Shown in pieces: positions 1-10,756 of a stretch of DNA of 64,000 nucleotides (positions are counted from its first letter, which is position 1; every line of letters begins with the position of its first letter). The translations under genes and the position numbers were made by a program. This DNA is from Sporosarcina sp. ACRSM (GTDB taxonomy: Bacteria; Bacillota; Bacilli; Bacillales_A; Planococcaceae). The stretch covers positions 1 through 64,000 of the forward strand of contig NZ_JAKRNU010000014.1 of the NCBI RefSeq assembly GCF_022346545.1. The letters are read 5' to 3'. The notes under the pieces were generated by a model. The model did no database searches. It had not been told where the DNA came from and was given only the letters and a program-made list of their open reading frames with translations.

Positions 1-111
1 CCATTACGCAAGTAAGTAAGATCCCTCAAAGAAGATGAGGTTGATAGGTCTGGGGTGGAAGCGCGGCGACGTGTGGAGCTGACAGATACTAATCGATCGA
101 GGACTTAACCT
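1..111 (+). rRNA. 23S ribosomal RNA, 3' end (partial)
   Basis: The sequence GGAGCTGACAGATACTAATC followed by the closing strand GAGGACTTAACC is the standard 3' end of Bacillales 23S rRNA. The gene begins outside the window. The end is placed by similarity to known 23S ends and may be off by a few bases. A 5S gene and tRNA-Asp follow on the same strand, so this is the distal part of an rRNA operon. Confidence 0.93.
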
Positions 112-192
112 TGATTAAAAAAGGGCATGGTTGTCCCTGATTTTGTGAAACCGATGTTGGTTTTATCCGGTTTTGAGCGAACAAGCTCAAAG

Positions 193-310
<118 letters not shown>

Positions 311-334
311 CATCTATATTTTATAGATTTTATT

Positions 335-410
335 GGTCCCGTGGTGTAGCGGTTAACATGCCTGCCTGTCACGCAGGAGATCGCCGGTTCGATCCCGGTC
401 GGGACCGCCA
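335..410 (+). tRNA. tRNA-Asp (anticodon GTC)
   Basis: Seventy-six nucleotides including an encoded CCA. Acceptor stem GGTCCCG pairs with CGGGACC. The anticodon arm CCTGC-CTGTCAC-GCAGG gives anticodon GTC (Asp), and the T arm contains GGTTCGATCC. It lies 24 bp after the 5S gene and is part of the rRNA operon. Confidence 0.97.
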
Positions 411-425
411 TTTATCTAAATTTAT

Positions 426-462
426 AACCGATTCCGGGTAGTTCATCTGGAATCGGTTTTTT
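426..462 (+). terminator. Rho-independent terminator of the rRNA-tRNA operon
   Basis: AACCGATTCC at 426-435 pairs perfectly with GGAATCGGTT at 449-458 and is followed by a T run. It sits just behind tRNA-Asp and ends the rRNA operon. Confidence 0.9.
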
Positions 463-635
463 GTGTATTTTACATTCAAATGAAACAAACAATATTTCGA
501 TAAAAAAGAAAGCGATGTCCCGGAAAGATGAGGCAATGCTTTCTGACATCTGAAAATTCGGCTGTAAGTATCTATGCTTTCCGATAGCGTTTATTTTCGG
601 TACACTAGAGCAAAGCAGTAGAAAGGAAATTCGAT

Positions 636-1088
636 ATGATAAAGGAATTTGAAGTCCATTCCGTTGAGGAAACAGAAAAGCTGGCTATAAAATTATCAAC
701 ACTTCTAACACCGCCCGATGTCATTACGCTAGAGGGCGACCTTGGGGCGGGGAAGACGACGTTTACAAAGGCGCTTGCCAAAGGATTAGGTATTACACGA
801 ACAGTCAATAGTCCGACATTTACGATTGTGAAACAGTATGAAGGGACATACCCTTTTAACCATCTTGATGTGTACCGTTTAGCAGAAAGTGAGGAAGATC
901 TTGGATGGGACGAGCTGTTTTACGGCGATGCGATATCTGTTATTGAATGGGCACATTTAATAGAAGAAGACTTACCTCCGGAACGTTTGGAAATCCGGAT
1001 TGTTCATGAAGGTGATGATCGCCGAAAAATCACATTTAGACCATTCGGAAAGCGATATGAAATGATTTGTGAGGGGATAGACTTATGA
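636..1088 (+). CDS. tsaE: tRNA t6A modification ATPase TsaE
   Basis: ATPase subunit of the TsaB-TsaD-TsaE machine that makes N6-threonylcarbamoyladenosine at A37 of ANN-decoding tRNAs. The 150-residue protein has the family Walker A loop GDLGAGKTT at about residues 34-42, the HLDVYRL segment and the following IEWA motif, all typical of YdiB/TsaE. Length is normal for the family. The ATG at 636 follows an AAAGGAAA ribosome site. It overlaps tsaB by 4 bp (ATGA), and tsaB, rimI and tsaD follow, as in the B. subtilis ydiBCDE order, so the four genes should be one transcript. Confidence 0.95.
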   Translation: MIKEFEVHSVEETEKLAIKLSTLLTPPDVITLEGDLGAGKTTFTKALAKGLGITRTVNSPTFTIVKQYEGTYPFNHLDVYRLAESEEDLGWDELFYGDAISVIEWAHLIEEDLPPERLEIRIVHEGDDRRKITFRPFGKRYEMICEGIDL

Positions 1089-1798
1089 TCTGGCTTGGAA
1101 TAGATACAGCCAATACGCCGCTTTCAGTGGCTATCGTGAAGGATGGGCAACTGTTAGCGGAAGAGAATGCTGCCATGGCCATCAATCACTCGTTACGCGC
1201 TATGCCGGCTATCGAGGAGCTGTTTAACAAAGTGGACATGAGCCCTGCTGATGTAGATGCGATTGCGGTTTCAGAAGGTCCAGGATCTTATACGGGTGTC
1301 CGAATTGGTGTAACGATAGCGAAGACGCTTGCATGGACGCTTCAAAAGCCGCTCTACGGCCTTTCAAGTTTACAGGTGCTCGCCGGCAATGCCATTTATT
1401 TTAATGGCTTAATTTGCCCAATCATGGATGCTAGAAGAGGAAATGTCTATAGCGCTGCGTATCGCTATCAAGACGGATTGTTAACTGCAGTCATTGAAGA
1501 AGGCCATTATGCGCTGGAAGAATTGATCCGTCTGTTGGAACAGGACGAACCCATCTTATTTATCGGAAAAGATACAGCGATACATGAAAAGCAACTAGTT
1601 GGGCAATTGGGCGATCGTGCGGTAATCGCACCGCTTCATCTGAACTTGCCCCGGGCATCTTCATTGATCCATCTGGTGCAGCAGAAGCAAGAATCGGATA
1701 TCCATACGTTCGTTCCAGAGTACCGCCGACTTGCGGAAGCGGAAGCGAATTGGTTGAAAGAGCAGGGAAAGGAACAAGTGCGTGATTCAAATGATTGA
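1085..1798 (+). CDS. tsaB: tRNA t6A modification scaffold protein TsaB
   Basis: Inactive ASKHA-fold partner that dimerises with TsaD in t6A synthesis. The 237-residue protein shows the N-terminal LGIDTA strand-loop and the conserved VSEGPGSYTGVRIG region near residues 60-75 shared with TsaD-type proteins. Length is normal for Bacillales YdiC. The start ATG overlaps the tsaE stop, and the 3' end overlaps rimI by 17 bp, indicating translational coupling. Confidence 0.95.
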   Translation: MIWLGIDTANTPLSVAIVKDGQLLAEENAAMAINHSLRAMPAIEELFNKVDMSPADVDAIAVSEGPGSYTGVRIGVTIAKTLAWTLQKPLYGLSSLQVLAGNAIYFNGLICPIMDARRGNVYSAAYRYQDGLLTAVIEEGHYALEELIRLLEQDEPILFIGKDTAIHEKQLVGQLGDRAVIAPLHLNLPRASSLIHLVQQKQESDIHTFVPEYRRLAEAEANWLKEQGKEQVRDSND

Positions 1799-2231
1799 AT
1801 ATCGAAAAATGGGAAGAGACGATATCACATCTGTTGTAGCCATTGAAGAGGAATCATTTGCCACGCCTTGGACCCATGACATTTTTGAGCATGAGATGAC
1901 GGGAAATGCTTATGCCCATTATGTTGTTGCAGTTCAAGAGGGTGAAGTGATTGGCCATTGCGGAATGTGGATTGTGTTGGACGAATGCCATATTACGAAC
2001 GTCGCGGTGCGTAAGCGATGGCGAGGCAATGGAATCGGGGAAGGTTTGATGAGGCAAGCGATTGCGCTTTGCAAAGAGATGAATGTTCGATTGATGACAC
2101 TGGAAGTGCGGGTGACCAATCACACCGCACAAAATTTGTACCGTAAGCTAGGGTTTCAGGACGGTGGCATACGGAAAAACTATTATGCGGACGACCATGA
2201 AGATGCGCTCGTCATGTGGGTGGAATTGTAA
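1782..2231 (+). CDS. rimI: ribosomal protein S18 alanine N-acetyltransferase-like GNAT enzyme RimI
   Basis: GNAT-family N-alpha-acetyltransferase. The acetyl-CoA pyrophosphate loop is visible as [10 protein letters not shown] at about residues 74-83, preceded by the ITNVAV strand. The GTG at 1782 is chosen because AAAGGAA lies 7 nt upstream; an in-frame ATG at 1791 is the alternative. The gene sits between tsaB and tsaD as in B. subtilis ydiD. Its in vivo target may be S18 or another protein; the call rests on family and context. Confidence 0.88.
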   Translation: MIQMIEYRKMGRDDITSVVAIEEESFATPWTHDIFEHEMTGNAYAHYVVAVQEGEVIGHCGMWIVLDECHITNVAVRKRWRGNGIGEGLMRQAIALCKEMNVRLMTLEVRVTNHTAQNLYRKLGFQDGGIRKNYYADDHEDALVMWVEL

Positions 2232-3259
2232 TGGAAAATGATATCTATATATTAGGAATTGAAACAAGCTGTGATGAAACAGCAGCATCCGTTGTGAAAA
2301 ATGGTGAAGAAATTGTTTCCAATGTGGTAGCATCGCAAATTATGAGTCAAAAAAGATTCGGTGGCGTTGTGCCAGAGATTGCCTCAAGACATCATGTTGA
2401 ACAAATTACAATCGTCATGGAAGAGGCACTTGCCGTTGCGGGCTTAACACCGAAGGACCTTGATGCAGTCGCGGTTACAGAGGGTCCTGGGCTTGTTGGA
2501 GCGCTCCTCATCGGCATCAATGCGGCGAAAGCATTTGCTTTTGCCAATGGCCTGCCGATTATTGGCGTGCATCACATTGCCGGGCATATTTATGCGAATA
2601 CGTTAATGCAACCGATGGAGTTCCCCCTGCTGGCGCTTATCGTGTCAGGTGGGCATACAGAGCTTGTGTTGATGGAGAATCATGGCTCTTTCAGACTGAT
2701 TGGAGAAACGCGCGATGACGCTGCTGGTGAGGCGTATGACAAAGTGGCTCGCGTCCTCGGTCTTCCATACCCAGGCGGTCCGCAAATCGATAAGTTGGCG
2801 GCTGAAAGTGATGGACATGTTGAATTCCCGAGGGCCTGGTTGGAACCCGACTCGTATGACTTCAGTTTTAGCGGTCTGAAATCCTCGGTCATTAACTACA
2901 AACATAATCTTGAACAGCGTGGCGGGAAAGTCAATCCCGCACATATCGCTGCCGGTTTTCAAGCCAGTGTCGTTGAAGTACTAACAACGAAGGCATTGAA
3001 AGCAGCCAAGGAATTTAAAGTGAAACAAGTGATTGCAGCAGGTGGAGTGGCTGCAAATAAGGGCCTTCGCGCATCACTTGAAGAAGCATTTCATCATGAA
3101 GAAATTCCTTTTTACGTACCGCCGATTTCACTTTGTACGGATAATGCGGCGATGATTGCGGCAGCTGGATCAGCGATGTTCTTGGACGGCATACGCGGAA
3201 ATCTGGCGATGAACGGTAAACCCGGCATGCCGCTCGCTTCTTGGAAATCCGAAAAATGA
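2231..3259 (+). CDS. tsaD: tRNA N6-threonylcarbamoyladenosine transferase TsaD
   Basis: Catalytic subunit that moves the threonylcarbamoyl group from TC-AMP to A37 of tRNA. The 342-residue protein starts with [15 protein letters not shown] and carries the iron-binding histidines in [12 protein letters not shown] and in [16 protein letters not shown] and the ASKHA phosphate loops are also present. The ATG at 2231 overlaps the rimI stop (TAATG). An upstream in-frame GTG at 2216 lies inside rimI and is rejected as a start. It was formerly known as Gcp/YdiE. Confidence 0.97.
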   Translation: MENDIYILGIETSCDETAASVVKNGEEIVSNVVASQIMSQKRFGGVVPEIASRHHVEQITIVMEEALAVAGLTPKDLDAVAVTEGPGLVGALLIGINAAKAFAFANGLPIIGVHHIAGHIYANTLMQPMEFPLLALIVSGGHTELVLMENHGSFRLIGETRDDAAGEAYDKVARVLGLPYPGGPQIDKLAAESDGHVEFPRAWLEPDSYDFSFSGLKSSVINYKHNLEQRGGKVNPAHIAAGFQASVVEVLTTKALKAAKEFKVKQVIAAGGVAANKGLRASLEEAFHHEEIPFYVPPISLCTDNAAMIAAAGSAMFLDGIRGNLAMNGKPGMPLASWKSEK

Positions 3260-3265
3260 AAAAGC

Positions 3266-3304
3266 ACGAATGTTGTCAACAATCGACAGCGTTCGTCTTT
3301 TTTT
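3266..3304 (+). terminator. Rho-independent terminator of the tsaEB-rimI-tsaD operon
   Basis: ACGAATGTTGTC at 3266-3277 pairs with GACAGCGTTCGT at 3285-3296 (two G-U pairs) and is followed by a T tract at 3298-3304. It lies 6 bp after the tsaD stop. Confidence 0.85.
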
Positions 3305-3340
3305 GTCCTGAAAAAATTTTGTTTGTCAATAGAGAACGTT

Positions 3341-3461
3341 CGTACTTATGCACAATTTGTGGACAAGTTGTGCATAAGTACGCTGAATTGTAATTTAATA
3401 ACAGCACATTTAGGATAACTATGTGGATATAAAAATGAATTTCTGTGGATAATGTGGAAAA
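3341..3461. promoter_or_regulatory. cluster of DnaA boxes with a perfect 15-bp inverted repeat
   Basis: Six 9-mers match the DnaA box TTATNCACA with at most one mismatch: 3346-3354 (+, TTATGCACA), 3358-3366 (-, TTGTCCACA), 3369-3377 (-, TTATGCACA), 3422-3430 (-, ATATCCACA), 3444-3452 (-, TTATCCACA perfect) and 3453-3461 (-, TTTTCCACA). The first and third lie in a perfect inverted repeat, CGTACTTATGCACAA at 3341-3355 and its complement at 3368-3382, with the second box in the loop. B. subtilis has oriC-external DnaA-box clusters, and my recollection is that one lies between gcp (tsaD) and ydiF, the same position as here. No gene is seen in 3305-3580. Confidence 0.8.
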
Positions 3462-3580
3462 CTATGTTCATATGTGATTAAATCGGCATGTTTCATGTTG
3501 ATAAGATTGTGGAAATGATGGCCTGTGTATAGTGTTGTAATTCACCAATAATATACGCCGTAGTCTTCGAAACGACAAAA

Positions 3581-3617
3581 CGTCGCATTGAATAGTTTCT
3601 TTCCATTCAATGCGACG
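3581..3617 (-). terminator. Rho-independent terminator of the ABC-F gene
   Basis: CGTCGCATTGAAT at 3581-3593 pairs perfectly with ATTCAATGCGACG at 3605-3617. Read on the minus strand, TTTTGTCG follows the stem. It lies directly behind the minus-strand ABC-F gene and separates it from the convergent tsaD operon. Confidence 0.88.
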
Positions 3618-3635
3618 AATGTTTATCATATCCAT

Positions 3636-5564
3636 TTATAAGGCTTCCAATTCCTCTTGTAAGGAAAGCCATTCATCGGACTTGTGATCGTGCTCTTCTT
3701 GCCGTTCGTCGATCTGCGCTTGCAGTTCCATTAACTTTACATGGTCATCTGCAAATTCAGGTAAGGATAATTCGGTTTGAAGTGCTGCGATTTCCTCTTC
3801 CAATTGGGACATCCTTTCCTCCAAGTCGGCAATGGCCCTTGTCAGTCTTCTTTCCTGCCTACGCAATTCTTTATCCTGATCATTCGAACGGTTGGATGAA
3901 GGCGGTCTTTCAGTCTTAACTGTAGGTGATTCCGCATTCAATTCCTCTTGTTCCAGCTTCTTCTCGACAAAATAGTCATAATCCCCGAGATATTCCATAG
4001 CTCCATTTGTACTGAGGTCAATCACTTTAGTTGCCAGACGATTAATGAAGTATCGGTCATGCGAGACGAAAAGCAGTGTACCTGGGAAATCATCGAGCGC
4101 ATTTTCAAGGACTTCTTTGCTATCGAGGTCCAGATGGTTCGTCGGTTCGTCTAAAATGAGGGTATTCGATTTTTGCAGCATCAGTTTTGCGAGGGATAAA
4201 CGTGCTTTTTCTCCTCCGGATAAAGACTGGACGGGCTTTTCGACATCTTCGCCTGTGAAGAGGAAACTTCCAAGTAATGAACGGACATCCTTCTCGTTCA
4301 TCATAGGCCAGTCATCCCAAATTTCCTGCAGGACAGTTCCTGTTCCAATAAGCGTTGCTTGTTCCTGGTCATAGTAACCAAATTGGACGTTCGTCCCATA
4401 CTTGATCGATCCTGCTATGGGTACTTCTTTTTTAACGATCGTTTTCAATAACGTTGATTTTCCGACGCCATTTGGTCCGATAATGGCAATACGGTCATGC
4501 TTGTACACCCGGAAATCGATGTTCGTGGAAAGGGGTGTTTCATTATAGCCAATTGCTAAATTCTCTACATTTAAGACATCATTACCACTTGGTCGATCGA
4601 TTGAAAAAGAAAAGCTGGCGGATTTTTCGTTCCCATCAGGTGCATCCATCCATTCAGTCCGTTCCAACAGTTTGCGACGGCTCTTTGCCATTTTCGAAGT
4701 GGAGGCACGGGCGATATTCCGCTGGATGAAGTCTTCGAGTTTTGCTTTCTCCGATAAATCCTTTTCATATAGATTGCGATCCCGTTCATAGTTTTTGGCT
4801 TTTTCATCGAGATAAGCACTGTAGTTCCCTGTGTATTTCGTCACTTTTTTTCGGGATACTTCATAAACGATTGTTACGATTTCATCGAGGAAGTAGCGGT
4901 CATGGGAAACAATCAGAATGGCGCCTTCGTAGGAAACGAGGTATTTTTCCAGCCAGCCTAACGTTTCGATATCCAAGTGGTTGGTCGGTTCGTCCAAGAT
5001 GAGAAGGTCAGGTTTACTCAAGAGCATTTTAGCGAGGGCCAGTCTCGTTTTCTGGCCTCCGGATAGAAGGTTTACGCTCTTATCGAAGTCTTCGGGAAAG
5101 AAGCGCATGCCATGTAACACGGAGCGCGTATCCGATTCGTATTGATAGCCACCGGAGTCTTTGAATTCGATTTGCAATGCGTCGTATTCTTTCATGACTT
5201 TATTGTACTCCAATGCGTTCTCATAGACGGCTGGGTCGGCCATCTGCCCTTCAAGTGTGCGCAATCGCCTTTCGATGGCATGGAGCGGTTCGAATACGGT
5301 CATCATTTCTTCCCAAATCGAGAGTGGGGAATCGATGCCGCTATGCTGTTCGAGATAGCCGATCCGAATGTCTTTTGGGACGATGATATCGCCCGAATCT
5401 GCTGTCATTTCACCCGCAATCACTTTGAGCAAGGTGGACTTGCCCGCACCGTTCCGGCCAACAAGGGCGACACGGTCACGATGTTGCACCTCGAGCCGTA
5501 CATTGGTCAATATATCTGTTCCTGAAAATGATTTTGTCAATCCATTCACTTGTAAAACAATCAT
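3636..5564 (-). CDS. ABC-F family ATP-binding protein (YdiF-type)
   Basis: Soluble protein of two fused ABC ATPase domains without membrane segments, as in ribosome-associated ABC-F translation factors. Domain 1 has Walker A GRNGAGKST, signature LSGGQKTRL and Walker B LLILDEPTNHLD. Domain 2 has GPNGVGKST, LSGGEKARL and TLILDEPTNHLD. The interdomain linker is the charged ABC_tran_Xtn type, and the last ~75 residues form a Glu/Leu-rich coiled coil. The start is the ATG at 5564 with GAGGTG 6 nt upstream; the longer reading from 5573 begins inside that ribosome site. Position between tsaD and rex matches B. subtilis ydiF. Whether it protects ribosomes from an antibiotic cannot be told. Confidence 0.93.
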   Translation of the reverse strand: MIVLQVNGLTKSFSGTDILTNVRLEVQHRDRVALVGRNGAGKSTLLKVIAGEMTADSGDIIVPKDIRIGYLEQHSGIDSPLSIWEEMMTVFEPLHAIERRLRTLEGQMADPAVYENALEYNKVMKEYDALQIEFKDSGGYQYESDTRSVLHGMRFFPEDFDKSVNLLSGGQKTRLALAKMLLSKPDLLILDEPTNHLDIETLGWLEKYLVSYEGAILIVSHDRYFLDEIVTIVYEVSRKKVTKYTGNYSAYLDEKAKNYERDRNLYEKDLSEKAKLEDFIQRNIARASTSKMAKSRRKLLERTEWMDAPDGNEKSASFSFSIDRPSGNDVLNVENLAIGYNETPLSTNIDFRVYKHDRIAIIGPNGVGKSTLLKTIVKKEVPIAGSIKYGTNVQFGYYDQEQATLIGTGTVLQEIWDDWPMMNEKDVRSLLGSFLFTGEDVEKPVQSLSGGEKARLSLAKLMLQKSNTLILDEPTNHLDLDSKEVLENALDDFPGTLLFVSHDRYFINRLATKVIDLSTNGAMEYLGDYDYFVEKKLEQEELNAESPTVKTERPPSSNRSNDQDKELRRQERRLTRAIADLEERMSQLEEEIAALQTELSLPEFADDHVKLMELQAQIDERQEEHDHKSDEWLSLQEELEAL

Positions 5565-5749
5565 CGTAAGCACCTCAATTCTCCTTTAGTTTATCATAAT
5601 TCGGGAGATATTCCCTACTGCTATCGGCAGAATCATCATGGCGAATCGGGGACGAAGAGAGGGCGTCTAGCGGTTGATGACCGACTTTACAACATCCGAC
5701 TTCTACTGTACGATAGAATCGGCTAAAAGTACCGTACAGGAGGTCCCAC

Positions 5750-6400
5750 ATGAGAGAGGAAACGCCAAAAATTCCACAGGCGACATCAAAGCGATTGCCT
5801 CTTTACTATAGATTTCTTCAAAATATCGCTAATTCAGGGAAAAAGCGTGTATCGTCTAGTGAATTAAGTGAAGTGATGAAAATCGATGCAGCGACAATCC
5901 GTCGTGATTTTTCTCATTTCGGTGCGCTTGGTAGAAAAGGGTATGGTTATGATGTGCATTATCTTGTCGATTTTTTCCGAAAGACACTTGATGAGGACGC
6001 GGAGACCGATGTTGCATTAATTGGAGTTGGCAGTTTGGGGAATGCTTTTTTAAAATATAATTTCCAGAAAAACCATAATACACGTATCGTCGTCGCATTC
6101 GATCCAAAAGCGGCAATGGACGGTACAGAGATGAGTGGCATTCCGGTTTTCCATCCCGATACATTACAGGAAAAAATCAAGGAATTGAAAATTGAACATG
6201 TCATTTTGACAGTCCCTTCTCGGATTGCACAAGAAGTGACCGACCAACTTGTACAAGCGGGTGTCAAAGGTATTTTGAATTTCGCACCGGTTCGCTTATC
6301 CGTACCTGAAACAGTTCGTGTGCATACGATCGATTTATCCGTGGAATTGCAAACGCTCATATACTTTATAAAAAATGACGTAAAACAGTCACATCTGTGA
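5750..6400 (+). CDS. rex: redox-sensing transcriptional repressor Rex
   Basis: NADH/NAD+-responsive repressor of fermentation and respiration genes. The 216-residue protein has an N-terminal winged helix (about residues 1-80, with [18 protein letters not shown] typical of Rex) and a Rossmann domain with GVGSLGNA near residue 92. The leader contains CTGTACG at 5706-5712 pairing with CGTACAG at 5733-5739; the second arm overlaps the AGGAGG ribosome site at 5738-5743, so a hairpin could limit translation (inference). Gene order next to ydiF and tat genes matches B. subtilis ydiH. Confidence 0.97.
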   Translation: MREETPKIPQATSKRLPLYYRFLQNIANSGKKRVSSSELSEVMKIDAATIRRDFSHFGALGRKGYGYDVHYLVDFFRKTLDEDAETDVALIGVGSLGNAFLKYNFQKNHNTRIVVAFDPKAAMDGTEMSGIPVFHPDTLQEKIKELKIEHVILTVPSRIAQEVTDQLVQAGVKGILNFAPVRLSVPETVRVHTIDLSVELQTLIYFIKNDVKQSHL

Positions 6401-6467
6401 TGGTCCGTCAATGGTATTCCACGCGGTTTTCGTGTAAAATAGACATATTACGAGGGAGGTGTCCGGG

Positions 6468-6668
6468 ATGCCAGGTCCAGGGAGTTTAATTATTATCGCA
6501 ATTATTGCATTGCTCGTATTCGGTCCGAAGAAATTGCCGGAAATCGGGAAGGCGTTCGGTTCTTCATTGCGTGAATTCAAAAACGCCACAAAAGGTTTAG
6601 CGGATGACGATGACGTGAAAAAAGTGGAAGTTCAGAAAGTGGAAGACAAAAAAGAAGAAGTGAAGTAA
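6468..6668 (+). CDS. tatA: twin-arginine translocase subunit TatA
   Basis: Small pore-forming subunit of the Tat exporter for folded proteins. It has a short N-terminal membrane helix ([20 protein letters not shown]), the family [14 protein letters not shown] hinge, an amphipathic helix and a charged Lys/Glu/Asp tail. ATG 6468 (MPGPG) is preferred because GGGAGG lies 9 nt upstream; the earlier GTG at 6459 overlaps that site. It is followed 21 bp later by tatC, corresponding to tatAY-tatCY of B. subtilis. Confidence 0.95.
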   Translation: MPGPGSLIIIAIIALLVFGPKKLPEIGKAFGSSLREFKNATKGLADDDDVKKVEVQKVEDKKEEVK

Positions 6669-6689
6669 GTTAGTTAGGATGTCTGTCCA

Positions 6690-7511
6690 ATGAAAGAAAA
6701 AAATTTAACGATCGTTGAGCATATAGATGAGATTAGAAAACGGCTGATGGTAATCGTCGTTTTCTTTGTTATAGCGGTGGCAGGCAGCTTTTTTGTAGCA
6801 AAGCCGGTCATTCAGTTTTTACAGTTGCAGTATACGGGGGAAATTGAGCCGATGTTGTCGGGGGAAGTCGAAGAAAGCCCCTTGCATTCATTTGCTGTTT
6901 TAGATCCGATTATGATTTATATGAAAGTGATCATCTTCATTTCCTTCGTCGTCATCTCACCGGTTATTATGTATCAGCTATGGGCATTTATCACGCCAGG
7001 GTTACATGAGAAGGAGCGGCGCGCGACACGGAATTATATCCCGTTCACATTTCTTCTTTTTGTAGCAGGTGTATCGTTTTCTTATTTTGTCCTGTTGCCT
7101 TATGTCATGAAGTTCATGATTACTTTATCCGGAGAACTCGGGATTACACAAACCATTGGCATCAATGAGTACTTCACGTTTTTATTTCAAATTCTGATTC
7201 CATTTGGTGTTGTGTTCCAGTTGCCGGTCGTCTTGCTATTTCTGACAAGGCTCGGTCTCGTCAGTCCGACTAGGCTTGTGAAAATTAGAAAATATGCTTA
7301 TTTTACGCTTTTTGTCATCGCGGCATTTATTACACCACCAGATTTGATGTCCCATTTACTTGTTACAGTTCCGATGTTCGCGCTTTATGAATTAAGTATT
7401 TTTATCTCGCGTTTCGGTTATCGGAAATATTTAAAAGCGGAGCAACAGCGTCAATTGGACGAGGTAAAGGCGGAGCAACAACGTCAAATTGACGAAGTGA
7501 TGGGTCGCTAA
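6690..7511 (+). CDS. tatC: twin-arginine translocase subunit TatC
   Basis: Six-helix membrane receptor for twin-arginine signal peptides. It begins with the cytoplasmic IVEHIDEIRKRL motif of TatC and contains the conserved YQLWAFITPGLHEKERR loop near residue 95. The C-terminal cytoplasmic tail carries two nearly identical 11-residue units, KAEQQRQLDEV and KAEQQRQIDEV, a small internal duplication that I do not associate with the family. It forms an operon with tatA and ends at a strong terminator. Confidence 0.96.
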   Translation: MKEKNLTIVEHIDEIRKRLMVIVVFFVIAVAGSFFVAKPVIQFLQLQYTGEIEPMLSGEVEESPLHSFAVLDPIMIYMKVIIFISFVVISPVIMYQLWAFITPGLHEKERRATRNYIPFTFLLFVAGVSFSYFVLLPYVMKFMITLSGELGITQTIGINEYFTFLFQILIPFGVVFQLPVVLLFLTRLGLVSPTRLVKIRKYAYFTLFVIAAFITPPDLMSHLLVTVPMFALYELSIFISRFGYRKYLKAEQQRQLDEVKAEQQRQIDEVMGR

Positions 7512-7519
7512 ATAGATTG

Positions 7520-7567
7520 AAAAAAGCCTTCCAATCGGTTAACTTAAATCGATTGGAAGGCTTTTTT
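7520..7567 (+). terminator. Rho-independent terminator of tatAC
   Basis: AAAAAGCCTTCCAATCG at 7521-7537 pairs perfectly with its complement at 7550-7566, ending in a T tract. It also has an A tract before it, so it could work in both directions. Confidence 0.93.
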
Positions 7568-7818
7568 TACGTCCAGACTCCGGGCGCCAGACGCTCGGGG
7601 TATAAGCCGTTTTGGCTGTGAGGAAAAAAACACCTCTTGGGCCCACAGGATGTGGGTCATGCAGTCGTTGCCAATCGAACAGCGGAGGGTTCGATTGGCC
7701 ATATTTCTGCGTCCTTTGCAGAAATTAAGGCACTTTCTTTCAGGACGCGGCGAATTTAGACTGCCTTCCTAAGTCCGTCTTATGCCTGTCGCGTCTAAGC
7801 AGGCGCCCTGCGCTTTTG
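7568..7818. repeat. dispersed intergenic repeat, copy A
   Basis: GC-rich non-coding stretch between the tat terminator and the CPBP protease gene. A core of about 70 bp at roughly 7700-7775 (TATTTCTG, then CAGAAATTAAGGCACTTTC, then ACGCGGCGA and TTAG) recurs in diverged form at 44793-44865. TTTCTGC and GCAGAAA flank a short loop and could form a hairpin. No open frame fits. It is interpreted as a member of the modular repeat family also seen at 10757-10935 and 44757-44980. Confidence 0.6.
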
Positions 7819-7819
7819 T

Positions 7820-8575
7820 TTATTGAATAAAAATAATCACCGCTTGTTTGACCTTTTCCATTTCTTCAATATACCTCTGAAGCTTATCATAGTTTAGCTG
7901 AACGACTACGACAAAGCCGTTCATCAGTCCATGGGCAATCATCGGTGTCAGGATGGATTTGGTTCGGTAATACAAATAAGCGAAGACCAATGCCGGCATC
8001 GTATAGATGAGTAGATGTTCAAGTTCATTGTGGACGGCGGCAAAGACCACTGCACTCACAAGAGTAGCAATCCAGAAATTTGTTTTCATATAAATTCCGC
8101 CGAAAATCACTCTTCTAAATACGAGTTCTTCCAATAAGGGTGCAAATAGCACCATTGAAATGATGACAATCGGTGAAGTTTTGGCAATATCTGTCAGTAA
8201 CGCGGTATTGTCGGATCCTGGCGTAACACCGAACATCGACTCGATAGATGCAGCGAGCATTTGTCCACCCATTGCGAGGAAGAAACCGATAACCCCCCAA
8301 AGGATGATACTGCCGACAGAGGCTTTTTTCCCTTTGAAAACTTGCATGAATTTCTTATTTCGTGCGATCAATACGAGGAAAATGATCGCTGCAATCGTGT
8401 TGACAATAAAGAGTGACCAAGCGAATCCGTGATAAGTGGCTTGGAGCTCTTGCAAACCAGGTTTGCTTTTCATATAACCGATCAATAACTCAGCTAAATA
8501 GATACTCCCGACTTGCATAGCAATATACGTCAGTAGCAAATAGATATACATTTTCCAATTTTTCAACGTATCCAC
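7820..8575 (-). CDS. CPBP family intramembrane metalloprotease (YdiL-type)
   Basis: Polytopic membrane protein of 251 residues with the CPBP/Abi (CAAX protease-like) motifs: EELVFRRVIFGG (EExxxR) near residue 148, a second His-containing motif VHNELEH, and a final H in PMIAHGLMNGF. About eight hydrophobic segments are visible. The family includes type II CAAX prenyl endopeptidase homologues and bacterial processing proteases; the substrate here is unknown. Position just upstream of groES, on the opposite strand, agrees with B. subtilis ydiL. Confidence 0.9.
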   Translation of the reverse strand: MDTLKNWKMYIYLLLTYIAMQVGSIYLAELLIGYMKSKPGLQELQATYHGFAWSLFIVNTIAAIIFLVLIARNKKFMQVFKGKKASVGSIILWGVIGFFLAMGGQMLAASIESMFGVTPGSDNTALLTDIAKTSPIVIISMVLFAPLLEELVFRRVIFGGIYMKTNFWIATLVSAVVFAAVHNELEHLLIYTMPALVFAYLYYRTKSILTPMIAHGLMNGFVVVVQLNYDKLQRYIEEMEKVKQAVIIFIQ

Positions 8576-8650
8576 TCCTTCATATGTGGCTGACGTTCAT
8601 TTTATCTTTTTCCAGTTCGATAAGCAAAGAGAAATGTCTAGAGTTTTTGC

Positions 8651-8679
8651 TTGCAATTAATTTGAATCTTCTTTATGAT
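8651..8679 (+). promoter_or_regulatory. sigma-A promoter of groESL
   Basis: -35 TTGCAA at 8651-8656 and -10 TATGAT at 8674-8679 with 17-bp spacing. CIRCE begins 10 bp downstream, so HrcA binding would cover the transcription start. Confidence 0.85.
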
Positions 8680-8689
8680 AGAAAATGTG

Positions 8690-8716
8690 TTAGCACTCCA
8701 GTAGGTCGAGTGCTAA
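8690..8716. promoter_or_regulatory. CIRCE operator (HrcA binding site)
   Basis: Perfect CIRCE: TTAGCACTC at 8690-8698, nine-base spacer, GAGTGCTAA at 8708-8716. HrcA represses groESL through this element, with release on heat shock. Confidence 0.98.
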
Positions 8717-8750
8717 AATCCAAGAAAATATTTTGAGGAGGTTGTTTCAC

Positions 8751-9035
8751 TTGTTGAAACCATTAGGTGACCGTATCGTAATCGAACTAATCGAGGCAGA
8801 AGAAAAAACTTCAAGTGGTATTGTACTACCGGATTCTGCGAAAGAGAAACCGCAAGAAGGGAAAGTTGTAGCAGCAGGTACCGGACGCGTTCTAGAGAAT
8901 GGCCAGCGCATCGAACTGGAAGTAAAAGAAGGCGATCGGATCATCTTCTCTAAATATTCCGGAACTGAAGTGAAATATGAAGGTAATGAATTTCTAATCC
9001 TGCGTGAAAGCGACATTTTAGCAATCATCGGCTAA
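8751..9035 (+). CDS. groES: co-chaperonin GroES
   Basis: Ten-kDa heptameric lid of the GroEL folding chamber. The 94-residue protein matches Bacillus GroES throughout ([19 protein letters not shown], the mobile loop [10 protein letters not shown], the end [12 protein letters not shown]). The start is the TTG at 8751, with GAGGAGG about 8 nt upstream; a longer frame from 8733 translates the ribosome site itself and is rejected. It is co-transcribed with groEL under CIRCE. Confidence 0.98.
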   Translation: MLKPLGDRIVIELIEAEEKTSSGIVLPDSAKEKPQEGKVVAAGTGRVLENGQRIELEVKEGDRIIFSKYSGTEVKYEGNEFLILRESDILAIIG

Positions 9036-9090
9036 TGGGCCGTTTGAGAATTCATAAATGAAAACACGAAAATCAGGAGGGAACTTATAA

Positions 9091-10725
<1,635 letters not shown>

Positions 10726-10756
10726 TAAGTCAGCCCAAAAGGTTGATATATCTACG

